Part shown: in pieces, positions 20,053-30,082 of the stretch
Layout of the letters: every line of letters starts with the position of its first letter
How positions within the stretch are numbered: the stretch's first letter is position 1
NCBI GenBank assembly: GCA_016214955.1
Contig: JACRMN010000030.1
Span: 1 to 64,000, forward strand
Source: Deltaproteobacteria bacterium
GTDB taxonomy: Bacteria > Myxococcota > Myxococcia > Myxococcales > Anaeromyxobacteraceae
Direction: 5' to 3'
DNA length: 64,000 bases
Program-made: the position numbers and the translations under genes
Notes under the pieces: generated by a model
What the model saw: only the letters and a program-made list of their open reading frames with translations
What the model was told of the DNA's origin: nothing
The model's database searches: none

Positions 20053-20913
20053 GTGGCCATCGGGACGCTCCACGTGGTGGCCACGCCCATCGGCAACCTG
20101 GGCGACCTCTCCCCGCGCGCCGCCGAGGTGCTGCGCACCGCCGACGCGGTGGTTGCCGAGGACACCCGCCGGACGCGCAAGCTCTTCGCCCACCTGGGCG
20201 TGCCCGCACCGCCGCTGCTCTCGCTGCCGGCCTTCGACGAGCGGGCGCGGCTCTCGCCCATCGTCGAGCGGCTCCGGGCCGGGCAGCAGGTGGCGCTGTG
20301 CACCGACGCCGGCACCCCGGGCGTGGCCGACCCGGGGCGGCTGCTGGTGGATGCGGCCTGGGAGGCGGGCGCCCGCGTGGTGCCGGTGCCCGGGCCGAGC
20401 GCCGCCCTGGCGGCCCTCTCGGCCTCGGGCCTGGCCAGCGACAGGTTCCAGGTGATCGGCTTCCTGCCGCGCAAGGGGGTGGGGCGCGAGGCGGCGCTGG
20501 AGGAGCTCAGGGGCTCCACCGCCACAGCCGTGATCTTCGAGGCCGGCAACCGGGCGGGCGGCACGCTCCTGGAGCTGGCGGGGGCGATGGGGGAGCGGCG
20601 CGCGCTGCTGGCCCGGGAGCTCACCAAGCTGCACGAGGAGCTGGCGCGCGGGAGCCTGCGCGACCTGGCGGCCCGCTTCCGCGGCGAGCTGCGCGGGGAG
20701 GTGACGCTGGTGATCGAGGGGGCGGCGCAGGCGGCGCCCCGCGCCCGGGAAGAGCCGGCAGAGCCGCTGGAGGAGGAGCTGCGGCGGCGGCTGGCGGCCG
20801 GGGAGCCCCCGACGGGCGTGGCGCGCCAGGTGGCGCAGGCCCGGGGGCTGGCCCGGCGGGAGGTCTACGCCCTCATCACCCGGCTGCGGGAGGGGGAGGG
20901 CGATCCCGGCTAG
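20053..20913 (+). CDS. rsmI: 16S rRNA (cytidine1402-2'-O)-methyltransferase RsmI
   Basis: RsmI methylates the ribose of C1402 in the decoding centre. The 286-residue product has the family start GTLHVVATPIGNLGDLSPRA, VVAEDTRRTRKLF, the SAM-site segment CTDAGTPGVADPGRLLV and VPVPGPSAALAALSASGL. The GTG at 20053 was chosen. Its stop shares four bases with the stop of the convergent outer-membrane gene at 20910. Confidence 0.96.
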   Translation: MAIGTLHVVATPIGNLGDLSPRAAEVLRTADAVVAEDTRRTRKLFAHLGVPAPPLLSLPAFDERARLSPIVERLRAGQQVALCTDAGTPGVADPGRLLVDAAWEAGARVVPVPGPSAALAALSASGLASDRFQVIGFLPRKGVGREAALEELRGSTATAVIFEAGNRAGGTLLELAGAMGERRALLARELTKLHEELARGSLRDLAARFRGELRGEVTLVIEGAAQAAPRAREEPAEPLEEELRRRLAAGEPPTGVARQVAQARGLARREVYALITRLREGEGDPG

Positions 20914-22229
20914 AAGGTGAAGGCGCCGGAGACGGTGACGGTCCAGGCGATGACGTCACCGATGCGGAAGCGCCGCCCGGGAAGGTCGTAGCGCCAGTCG
21001 AAGTTGGGGTTCACGTCGCCGCCGCCGACCCCGATCTCGTTCATGACGTTGCCCTGGGCCTCGCCCGAGACGAAGTGGGCGACGTCGTGCTGGAAGGTGC
21101 CCTGGGCGCGCAGCGTGAGGTGTCGCGAGGCGCGCAGGTCCATGGCCAGCAGCGCGCCGAGGGTCAGGTACGGGTCGGTGGCCAGCAGCTTCCCGGTGGC
21201 GGGCGTGAGCTCGTTGTACCAGCGGGCGCGACCCACGAAGTCGACGGTGCCGCGCAGGTCGAAGGTCAGGTGCTGACCGCTCCCCTTCTCGTCCCAGGCC
21301 ACCAGCTCGGTGCCGAACAGCATCCCCACGACGAGCGGCGGCTTCGCCAGGGCGTCGGTCTTCCAGGCTGGCAGGGCGCAGTTGGCGGCCGCCACGGAGG
21401 ACATCTGGGCCGGGTCCTGCGCCGCCAGCGCGGCGGCGTGCTCGCAGTTGGAGTAGGTGGAGCTGGAGCGCTGGGGGATGGCGAGGTGCGCCTTGAAGTA
21501 GGGCTCGGCGGCGCCCATGCGCCGCGAGAGGGCGGTGGCCAGGTCGTAGACCCAGATCTTGCGGCCCACCGGCGACTTGCCGCTGGCGCTGAAGCTGGCC
21601 GGCGCCGCCCAGGTGGCGCCGGTGAGGCGGCCGGAGGCGGGGTCGAAGCGCGGGGCGGTGGGCGCGGTGACGTCGAGGGAGACCACCCAGGTCGGCGCCC
21701 ACGGGTCCTTGCGCTGGTTGTGGATCGCCCATGCCAGGCCGATGCGCAGGTCTCCGAGCGCGCCGCCGGCGTAGTGGGTCACGCCCACTGGGACGATGGG
21801 GCAGGGGGCGGAGGCGCAGGGCAGACCGCTGGCGTCCACGCCGTTGGAGAGCACGCCCGAGACGGCGGCCGAGTCGGCGGCGCTCTTCCAGGTGGTGTCG
21901 TCGGAGAGCACGTAGGGCAGCTCGGCCCGCAGCTCCAGGTCGTGCCACAGCCCCACCGCCAGGCGCGGGACGATGCGGTTGCTCACCTGCGTGTACTTGA
22001 GCTCGGGGGCGTCGCGGACGACGCCGGTGGCCGGCTGCCCCTGGTTCTCGCCGAACTCGCGGGTGATGTTGCCCCGGCGGGAGGCCCGCTCCCAGCGCAC
22101 CTCCAGCGAGAGCTCGAAGGGTCGCTCGGGCTCGCCGCTCGAGGCGACGCGGGTGATCTCGGCTGCCGTGGCCGGGGCGGTGCCGGCGAGCGCGGCGAGC
22201 AGGGCCGCGAGGCTCCTCAGGCGACCCAT
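20910..22229 (-). CDS. Predicted outer-membrane beta-barrel protein
   Basis: The start at 22229 follows AAGGAGATC at good spacing and gives a clear signal peptide (MGRLRSLAALLAALAGTAPATAA). The 439-residue protein has alternating polar/hydrophobic strands with aromatic residues and ends in VSGAFTF, with a C-terminal Phe typical of outer-membrane barrels. Two cysteines pairs in loops (CASAPC, and NCEH with NCALP) may form disulfides. No family was recognised. A longer in-frame start at 22274 has no better support. Confidence 0.75.
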   Translation of the reverse strand: MGRLRSLAALLAALAGTAPATAAEITRVASSGEPERPFELSLEVRWERASRRGNITREFGENQGQPATGVVRDAPELKYTQVSNRIVPRLAVGLWHDLELRAELPYVLSDDTTWKSAADSAAVSGVLSNGVDASGLPCASAPCPIVPVGVTHYAGGALGDLRIGLAWAIHNQRKDPWAPTWVVSLDVTAPTAPRFDPASGRLTGATWAAPASFSASGKSPVGRKIWVYDLATALSRRMGAAEPYFKAHLAIPQRSSSTYSNCEHAAALAAQDPAQMSSVAAANCALPAWKTDALAKPPLVVGMLFGTELVAWDEKGSGQHLTFDLRGTVDFVGRARWYNELTPATGKLLATDPYLTLGALLAMDLRASRHLTLRAQGTFQHDVAHFVSGEAQGNVMNEIGVGGGDVNPNFDWRYDLPGRRFRIGDVIAWTVTVSGAFTF

Positions 22230-22278
22230 CGCGATCTCCTTCCCGGACGTGGAAGTCCGCGGGAACAGGGGCAAAACG

Positions 22279-22294
22279 TAGCGTTTCGACGCTA
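22279..22294. promoter_or_regulatory. Palindrome overlapping the -10 box (operator candidate)
   Basis: TAGCGT (22279-22284) and ACGCTA (22289-22294) form a perfect inverted repeat around TTCG. The second arm is the -10 box of the minus-strand promoter at 22289-22317. It could be a repressor site or a 5' hairpin at the start of the transcript. Confidence 0.45.
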
Positions 22295-22317
22295 GCAGCG
22301 GACCCGGAGGGGGTCAA
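22289..22317 (-). promoter_or_regulatory. Promoter candidate for the outer-membrane protein gene
   Basis: On the minus strand TTGACC (22317-22312) lies 17 bases from TAGCGT (22294-22289), with TGC giving an extended -10. The start would be near 22282, leaving an untranslated leader of about 50 bases with the AAGGAG site. Confidence 0.55.
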
Positions 22318-22342
22318 GTTGCCGGCCCGGCGCCGGCCCGGG

Positions 22343-23737
<1,395 letters not shown>

Positions 23738-23785
23738 GCGCCCTTGGTAGCACGTCGGCGGGCGGAATGCAGCGCGGCGCGGCGG

Positions 23786-26041
23786 CTACACGGCCCGGTC
23801 CGGCCGGCGTCGCTTCCGGCGGCGGCGGCGCGAGCGGCTCTCGTCCGGCGGGCGCAGGCGCGAGTCGTGGCGCTCGTCGAGCCTGGTGTCGGGCCGCTCC
23901 TCCCACAGGGCCGGGAGGGCGATGACGAACTCGGCCCCCTCGCCGGGCGCGGAGCGCACGCCGATGTTGCCGCCGTGGGCCTTGACGATCCGCTGGCAGA
24001 TGGCGAGGCCCAGGCCCGTGCCCTTCTCCTTGGTGGTGAAGAAGGGCACGAAGATGTGCTCGCGGGCCTCCTCGGGGACGCCGGGGCCGGAGTCGCGGAA
24101 GCGGACCTCCACCGTGTCGCTGCGCCGGGGCGCCTCGCGCCACAGGGCGAGCTCGTCGCGGGCCAGGCGGGTGGAGACCTGCAGCCTGCCGCCCCGGGGC
24201 ATGGCCTCGACGGCGTTGAGCGCCAGGTTGAGGAACACCTGCCGGAGCTGCTCGGGATCGCAGCTCACGCGCGGCAGCGGCCGCTCGAGCAGCACCTCCA
24301 GCGCCACCGCCGGGGGGATGTCGCCGCCCAGCAGCTTGAGGGTGCGCTCCAGGATCTCGTTCACGTCGCCGGGAGCCAGGTGGGTCTTGGCGGGCCGAGA
24401 GTAGTCGAGGAACTGGTTGACCACGCCGTTGAGGCGCCGCACCTCGTCGCCGATGATCCCCAGGAACTCCCGCGCCTGCTCCGGGTCGGCGTCGGCGGGC
24501 CGGCCGCCGGGCTCGCGGCCCTTCTCCGGCAGGAGGAGCTGGATGGCCCCCTGGATGGCGGCCAGCGGGTTGCGGATCTCGTGAGCCAGGCCGGCGGCCA
24601 TCTCGCCCAGGGCCGCCAGGCGATCGCGCTCCTTCATCTGCTGATAGAGCAGCGAGTTCTCGATGACCAGGGCCGCCCGCTCCGAGACCTCGAGGAGCGC
24701 GGCGATCTCGTTGGAGGCGAAGGCCTCCGGGACGCGCTCGTCCCAGCAGGCCAGGAAGCCCAGCACCCGGTCGCCGGCGAAGAGCGGGATGCAGATGCCG
24801 GCCCGCATCGAGGCCAGCGCCGCCCGGGCGTCGCCCAGCCGCTTCAGCTCCTCGGCCACCGCCGCCGGCACCGCCGGCCCGCCGCCCTCGGGCGGGAACT
24901 GGGTGCGGAGCTCGGCGATGCGCCGCTCGATGTTCTCGAGGAGGATGGCCTTCTGGCCGGTGCCGGCCGGGGCGCGGATGGCGCGGGCGGTGGCCGGCTC
25001 CAGGAACGGTGCCGGGGCCGGGCCGCGGCTGTCCACCAGGCGGAAGCCGGGCCGGTCGTCGGCCACCAGCCAGAGGGAGGCGTGGGTGACGCGGCGGGTC
25101 TCCGCCAGGCCGTCGAGGAGCACCGTGCCCAGGCGGATGGGGTCGATGATGGTGGCGATGCGGTCGCGGAGCGCCTCGAGCTGCCGCACCAGCTCGTAGC
25201 GCTCGCGGAAGAGGGTGACCACCACCCACTCCTCGACCTTGTCGCGCATGGGCTCGTAGAGGGAGAGGATGACGAACGAGGCCACCAGGGTGTTGAAGAA
25301 GAAGAGCTCGGGCCGGTTGCCCACCCAGGAGACCAGGCCGCCGTAGACCGCCACGAACACCAGCCCCACCGCCAGCGCCACCACGATCTTCCCCAGGAAC
25401 TCGTGCAGGTCGAGCAGCCGGTGGCGCTGCAGCGTCTGCGAGAGGAAGAACATGAAGACGGTGAGGGCCATGGCCCCCACCCCCTCGAGCGGGTAGGGGA
25501 CGCCGAGCCCCGGCAGGCCGTCCAGGGTGGAGAGCACCAGCGCCACGCAGGCGCCGATGAACAGGTAGAGCAGCCGCGCCCGCTCGACGCGGGTCGGTGC
25601 GGCGCGGAGCTTGCCCCACAGCGCCGAGAGCACCAGCGCCAGGCCGCCGAGGACGTAGGCGGTGACGGCCAGCTTGGCCACCGGCAGGTGCACGAGCGGC
25701 GTTGCCGCCACCGCCAGGCCCAGGACCGACCCGGCCAGCATGGCGTTGCGCGCCCGTCGCGCCGGGCGGCGGGCCACGCCGAGGAACTCGAGGAAGAAGG
25801 CAAGGCTGGTGGCGGGCACCAGCGCCGAGGTCGCCACCGCCACCCGCATCCACACGGCCGAGGGCACGCCGTCGCCCGACCAGCGCTGCAGGAAGTCGGC
25901 GAGGGAGAAGAGCCCGAGGTTGGCGGCGAAGAGGGCGAAGAGGGTGAAGACCCGGGGACGGTTGTCGCGCAGCAGCGCCGCCCCGGCGAGCGCCAGGGTG
26001 ACGACGGCGGCGAGCAGCGTCGCCTGGGTGCGGATGTCCAC
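23786..26041 (-). CDS. Sensor histidine kinase with 7TM and GAF domains
   Basis: The 751-residue protein has 7-8 membrane helices (residues about 5-265), a GAF domain (about 280-465), a HisKA domain with His487 in GEMAAGLAHEIRNPL, and a HATPase_c domain with N (NLALNAVEA), G1 (RDSGPGVP) and G2 (KGTGLGLA) boxes. An unusual Arg-rich tail (about residues 736-748) follows. It should phosphorylate the NtrC-type regulator encoded downstream. The signal sensed is unknown; ligand could bind the GAF or membrane domain. Confidence 0.93.
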   Translation of the reverse strand: MDIRTQATLLAAVVTLALAGAALLRDNRPRVFTLFALFAANLGLFSLADFLQRWSGDGVPSAVWMRVAVATSALVPATSLAFFLEFLGVARRPARRARNAMLAGSVLGLAVAATPLVHLPVAKLAVTAYVLGGLALVLSALWGKLRAAPTRVERARLLYLFIGACVALVLSTLDGLPGLGVPYPLEGVGAMALTVFMFFLSQTLQRHRLLDLHEFLGKIVVALAVGLVFVAVYGGLVSWVGNRPELFFFNTLVASFVILSLYEPMRDKVEEWVVVTLFRERYELVRQLEALRDRIATIIDPIRLGTVLLDGLAETRRVTHASLWLVADDRPGFRLVDSRGPAPAPFLEPATARAIRAPAGTGQKAILLENIERRIAELRTQFPPEGGGPAVPAAVAEELKRLGDARAALASMRAGICIPLFAGDRVLGFLACWDERVPEAFASNEIAALLEVSERAALVIENSLLYQQMKERDRLAALGEMAAGLAHEIRNPLAAIQGAIQLLLPEKGREPGGRPADADPEQAREFLGIIGDEVRRLNGVVNQFLDYSRPAKTHLAPGDVNEILERTLKLLGGDIPPAVALEVLLERPLPRVSCDPEQLRQVFLNLALNAVEAMPRGGRLQVSTRLARDELALWREAPRRSDTVEVRFRDSGPGVPEEAREHIFVPFFTTKEKGTGLGLAICQRIVKAHGGNIGVRSAPGEGAEFVIALPALWEERPDTRLDERHDSRLRPPDESRSRRRRRKRRRPDRAV

Positions 26042-26122
26042 GAGCGAATCCTACGCGAAAAGGCGGCGCGCGATCCGTTCCCTCCCTTGACCGGGCAGGC
26101 GGCCCGGCCGCACTCTGTCCGG

Positions 26123-28399
26123 ATGCTCGCGCTCCTGGCCGCCGTCCTCCTCGGCGCCACGCCGGCGGCCCCGGCGACGCGACCGCCCTTCCGCGCGGCC
26201 GACGCAGCGCCCCTGCTCGCGGCGCCGGCCGAGCAGCAGGCGGTGCGCGATCTGGCCGAGGGGCGGGCCGAGGCGGCGGCCGCCGGCCTGGCCGCCAGCC
26301 GCTCGCCAGAGTCCCGCTACGTCCGGGCGCTGGCGCTCGTGGCGCTGGGGCGCGGCCCGGAGGCGGCCGAGGTGCTGGCCGGCGTGGAGGAGCGGCTCCC
26401 CGAGGTGGCCGACCGGGTGGCCTGGCTCCGCGGCCAGGCGCTCGACCAGGCCGGGCGGCCCCTGGAGGCGGCCGAGGCCTGGGGGAGCATCGGCGCCGGC
26501 TCGCTGCTGCGCGCCGAGGCGGCGCTGGCCCGGGCCCGGAGGCTCGAGGCGGCCGGCCAGCGCGCGCTGGCCCTCGACGCCCTGTCCCCGCTCCTGGGCG
26601 CGCCGGCGCCCGACGACGCCTCGCGCCCCGACCAGGCCGCGGAGGCGCTGCTGCTCGCGGCGCGGCTCCGCGCCGAACCGGCGGCGGCGCGGCCCGACCT
26701 GCTCCTGTGCTGGGCCGGCCACCCGCTCTCGCCGGCCGCCGCCCGCTGTCGCGAGGCGCTGGCCGCGCTGCCCCCTCCTCACGGCGCCCCGCCGCCGCCG
26801 GCGGACGCCCTGCGTCGCGCCGAGGCGCTCCTCGAGGCCAACCGCAACCGGGCGGCCATCGCCGAGCTCACGGCGCTGCGCGATCTCCAGGCCGGCCCCG
26901 CGAGTCCGGACGCCTGCCGGGCGCGCCTGGCGCTGGGGCGGGCCTACCGGAAGGAGCGCCGCCACCAGCAGGCCCTGGAGGTGCTGCGCCCGGCGCTGCT
27001 CGCCTGCGCCGACGCCCCGGGCCGCCAGAAGGCGCTGCACGCGGCCGCCAGCTCGGCGGCGGTGGCGGCGCCCGCCGAGGCGGTGGGGCGCTACCGGGAG
27101 CTGGCCGAGCAGTTCCCGGAGAGCCCGGTGGCCGACGACGCGCTCTTCTTCGCCGCCGACATGCTGGCGCGCGCGGGGCGCACCGGCGAGGCGCGGGCCG
27201 CGCTGCTCGCGCTGGCCGAGCGCTACCCGCGCGGCGACTATCGCCCCGAGGCCCTCTTCCGCGCCGCCTGGCTGTCCTGGCGCGAGCGCGATCCCGCCCA
27301 GGCGCTGGAGCTGCTCGGCCGGCTGCAGGACGAGTACCAGGACAGCGACCCCTACGAGTCGGCCCGCGCCGCCTACTGGCGGGCCCGGGTGCTGGCCGGC
27401 CGCCGGCAGAGGGGGGACGTGGCCACCGCCCGGGCGCTGTGGGGCATGCTGGTGGAGCGCTACCCGGCCGACTACTACGGGCTCCTGGCGCGCGCGCGGC
27501 TCGCCGAGGCCCGCGGGAGCGAGCCGCCCTGGAAGCGGCTCCCCGAGGCCGAGGCCGACCTGCAGTTCCAGGCCGGGGAGCTGCGCGCCGACCCTCACTT
27601 CCGCGCCGGTCTCTGGCTCCTGCGGGTGGGGCAGGTCCGCGCCGCCTCCGAAGAGCTGCGGGCCGTGGACCGGGCCCTCATCCTCCCGGGCAGCGCCCAC
27701 TTTCCCGATCCGCTGCTCCTCACCGCCGAGCTCCTGCACCGGACGGGCGATCACCGGGCGGCCCACAACCTGGTGCGGACCGCCGGGCGACAGGTGCTGC
27801 GGCAGCGGCCCGAGGGGGCCATCCTCAGGCTCTGGCGCATCGCCTACCCGCCGGCCTGGCGCGACGAGGTCACCCGCTGGGCACCGCCTGCCGGCGTGCC
27901 CACCGACCTGCTGCAGGCGATCATGCGGGAGGAGAGCGCGCTCGACCCGGCGGCGGTGTCGGGGGCCGGGGCGGTGGGGCTCACCCAGCTCATGGTGCCC
28001 ACGGCGCAGCAGGCGGCGCGGAAGCTCCGGCTCGGCCGCTCCATCGGGGTCGCCGACCTCATGGACGGGCCGCTCAACATCCGGCTGGGCGCGGTCCACC
28101 TCGGCGACGTGCTGCGCCGGCTGGGCGGCTCGGCGCCGCTCGCCATCGCCGCCTACAACGCCGGGGAGGGGCAGGTCCGGGCCTGGCTGCGCGACCGGGG
28201 GACCCTGCCGCTCGACGAGTTCGTCGAGGAGATCCCCATCCAGGAGACCCGGGGCTACGTGAAGCGGGTGCTCCGCTCCTACGCCGCCTACCGGCTGCTG
28301 TACGGTGGCCCGGGCGAGCTGCCGGTCCCGCTGGCCCAGAAGCTGCCCGTCCTGGGCGCCCCCGGCGCCGCCCGCGCCGAGGCCCGGACCGCGCGCTGA
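26123..28399 (+). CDS. Soluble lytic murein transglycosylase, Slt70-like
   Basis: This 758-residue periplasmic enzyme should cleave the MurNAc-GlcNAc bond of peptidoglycan. It has a signal peptide (MLALLAAVLLGATPAAPA), a long helical repeat region (about 50-580) like the TPR-like superhelix of Slt70, and a C-terminal SLT domain. The catalytic Glu is about residue 604 in IMREESALDP, followed by GLTQLMVPTA, IAAYNAGEG and the closing TRGYVKRVLRSY. The ATG at 26123 was chosen because it opens the signal peptide; the very long upstream frame is a shadow. Confidence 0.9.
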   Translation: MLALLAAVLLGATPAAPATRPPFRAADAAPLLAAPAEQQAVRDLAEGRAEAAAAGLAASRSPESRYVRALALVALGRGPEAAEVLAGVEERLPEVADRVAWLRGQALDQAGRPLEAAEAWGSIGAGSLLRAEAALARARRLEAAGQRALALDALSPLLGAPAPDDASRPDQAAEALLLAARLRAEPAAARPDLLLCWAGHPLSPAAARCREALAALPPPHGAPPPPADALRRAEALLEANRNRAAIAELTALRDLQAGPASPDACRARLALGRAYRKERRHQQALEVLRPALLACADAPGRQKALHAAASSAAVAAPAEAVGRYRELAEQFPESPVADDALFFAADMLARAGRTGEARAALLALAERYPRGDYRPEALFRAAWLSWRERDPAQALELLGRLQDEYQDSDPYESARAAYWRARVLAGRRQRGDVATARALWGMLVERYPADYYGLLARARLAEARGSEPPWKRLPEAEADLQFQAGELRADPHFRAGLWLLRVGQVRAASEELRAVDRALILPGSAHFPDPLLLTAELLHRTGDHRAAHNLVRTAGRQVLRQRPEGAILRLWRIAYPPAWRDEVTRWAPPAGVPTDLLQAIMREESALDPAAVSGAGAVGLTQLMVPTAQQAARKLRLGRSIGVADLMDGPLNIRLGAVHLGDVLRRLGGSAPLAIAAYNAGEGQVRAWLRDRGTLPLDEFVEEIPIQETRGYVKRVLRSYAAYRLLYGGPGELPVPLAQKLPVLGAPGAARAEARTAR

Positions 28400-28441
28400 A
28401 CGTGCAGCACGGCGGTCCGGCTGGTAGATTTCCACTTCGGT

Positions 28442-29038
28442 ATGCTGGACGGCGGCGTGTTGGTCCTCAATCGGGTCTACCAGCCGGTGCACATCACCTC
28501 GGTGCGCCGCGCCTTCACGTTGCTGTACCAGGGCGCCGCGCGGGCCATCGACGCCCAGTTCCAGACCTTCGACTTCGACTCCTGGAGCGCGCTGGCCGCA
28601 GCCGCCCACGAGGACGCCATCGGTACCGTCGGGCGGCGCATCCGGGTGCCGCGGGTGATCGTGCTGCTGGCCTACGACCGCTTGCCCCGGGCGCGGGTGC
28701 GCTTCTCCCGGTTCAACATCTACGCGCGGGACGACAACACCTGCCAGTACTGCGGCCGCCGCTTCCCGCGAGCCGAGCTCAACCTCGACCACGTCGTCCC
28801 GCGCTCGCGCGGCGGCTCGACCAGCTGGGAGAACGTCGTCTGCTCCTGCGTCCCCTGCAACCTGCGCAAGGGCGGGCGCACCCCTGAGGAGGCGGGCATC
28901 AGGCTCCTCCGGGTGCCCCTCCGGCCCCGCTGGACCCCCATGTTCCGGTCGGCGACGAGGCGCGCCTTCTATCGCGAGTGGCGTCCGTTCCTGACCCTGG
29001 CCGACGCCGCCTACTGGAACGCCGAGCTTTTGGATTGA
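28442..29038 (+). CDS. HNH endonuclease-domain protein
   Basis: The 198-residue protein has an HNH domain with CQYCGRRF, LNLDHVVPRSRGG, and NVVCSCVPCNLRKGGR; the two Cys pairs probably bind structural zinc and the DH/N residues form the metal site. The N terminus (LVLNRVYQPVHITSVRRAF) matches a widely spread chromosomal HNH family rather than a phage or CRISPR enzyme. Its cellular role is not established. It lies alone between slt and the MinD-like gene. Confidence 0.88.
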   Translation: MLDGGVLVLNRVYQPVHITSVRRAFTLLYQGAARAIDAQFQTFDFDSWSALAAAAHEDAIGTVGRRIRVPRVIVLLAYDRLPRARVRFSRFNIYARDDNTCQYCGRRFPRAELNLDHVVPRSRGGSTSWENVVCSCVPCNLRKGGRTPEEAGIRLLRVPLRPRWTPMFRSATRRAFYREWRPFLTLADAAYWNAELLD

Positions 29039-29058
29039 GGCCCCGAATCGCGTAAGAT
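29030..29058 (+). promoter_or_regulatory. Promoter candidate for the MinD-like operon
   Basis: TTGGAT (29030-29035) is 17 bases from TAAGAT (29053-29058). The GTG start at 29069 lies 11 bases on, so the mRNA leader would be very short. The -35 box overlaps the end of the HNH gene. Confidence 0.45.
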
Positions 29059-29068
29059 CCCGTCTGGA

Positions 29069-30082
29069 GTGGCGGACGCCCCTACACTGAAACTGGTCAG
29101 CCCGGTGCCGCCCGCGCCGAGCCCGACCCCTGCCCGCAGGCGGTCCTCGTCGCGCCGGCCGAGCAGGCCGCGCCGCGTCATCGCGGTGGGGGGAGGCAAG
29201 GGGGGCATCGGCAAGAGCCTCATCGCCGCCAACCTCGGAATCCAGCTCGCCCGCCAGGGCCGCAAGGTGGTGCTGGTGGACGCCGACCTCGGCGGAGCCA
29301 ACCTCCACACCTGCCTGGGGCTCGACATCCCCAGGCTCTCGCTCTCCGACTTCATCGAGCGGCGCGTCCAGCGCATCGAGGACGTGGTCATCCCGGCCGG
29401 CGTGCCCGGCCTGGGGCTCATCTCCGGCGCGATGGACCACCTCGATGCCGCGAACCCCAAGTACGCCCAGAAGATGCGGCTCATGCGCCACATCCTCACC
29501 CTGGACGTCGACTACGCCATCCTCGACCTGGGCGCCGGCACCCACCTCAACGTCCTCGACTTCTTCCTGGTGTCGGACCACGGCGTGCTGGTGCTGGTGC
29601 CCGAGCCCACCGCCGTCGAGAACGTCTACCGGTTCGTGAAGGCGGCCTTCTGGAGGCGGGTGCGGAACGTGGTGGCCGTGTACGGCTTCGAGGAGGTCCT
29701 GCGGAGCGTGATGGGCGATCGCGGCTTCCACAGCCCCGTCGAGGTGATCCAGGCCCTGCGGGTCCAGCACCCCGAGGCGGGAGCCACGCTGGAGCAGGAG
29801 CTGCTCTCGTTCCGCCCCGCTCTGGTCGTGAACCAGGCTCGCACCCCGCAGGACTCCGAATTGGGTCACGCGGTGGTGGCAGCCTGGAAGAAGTACTTCG
29901 GGCTGGGCATGGACTACCTCGGCTGCATCGACTACGACGAGGCGATGTGGCGCACGGTGCGGGCCCGGAAGCCGCTCCTCCTGGAGCGGCCGACGTCGCC
30001 GGCCGCGCGCAGCTTCGAGGCAGTGGCGGCGCGGCTGGTGGCGCTGGACGAGCAGCGGGGGGATCGCGAGGTCCCGAGGTGA
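29069..30082 (+). CDS. MinD/FlhG-family ATPase
   Basis: The 337-residue protein has a disordered Pro/Arg-rich N terminus of 35 residues, then a deviant Walker A motif KGGIGKS (44-50), the switch VDADLGGANLH (about 70-80) and the third family motif DYAILDLGAGTHLNVLDFF. These identify a ParA/MinD superfamily member close to MinD/FlhG, which dimerises on ATP and marks cell positions. No C-terminal amphipathic membrane helix was recognised. The gene overlaps the next one by a GTGA, so the two products probably act together. The exact role is unknown. Confidence 0.87.
   Translation: MADAPTLKLVSPVPPAPSPTPARRRSSSRRPSRPRRVIAVGGGKGGIGKSLIAANLGIQLARQGRKVVLVDADLGGANLHTCLGLDIPRLSLSDFIERRVQRIEDVVIPAGVPGLGLISGAMDHLDAANPKYAQKMRLMRHILTLDVDYAILDLGAGTHLNVLDFFLVSDHGVLVLVPEPTAVENVYRFVKAAFWRRVRNVVAVYGFEEVLRSVMGDRGFHSPVEVIQALRVQHPEAGATLEQELLSFRPALVVNQARTPQDSELGHAVVAAWKKYFGLGMDYLGCIDYDEAMWRTVRARKPLLLERPTSPAARSFEAVAARLVALDEQRGDREVPR

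Noticed and set aside
20905-20915. Overlap of the rsmI and outer-membrane gene stops
   Set aside because: The two stop codons share CTAG. This is a common way to pack convergent genes and no function is needed.
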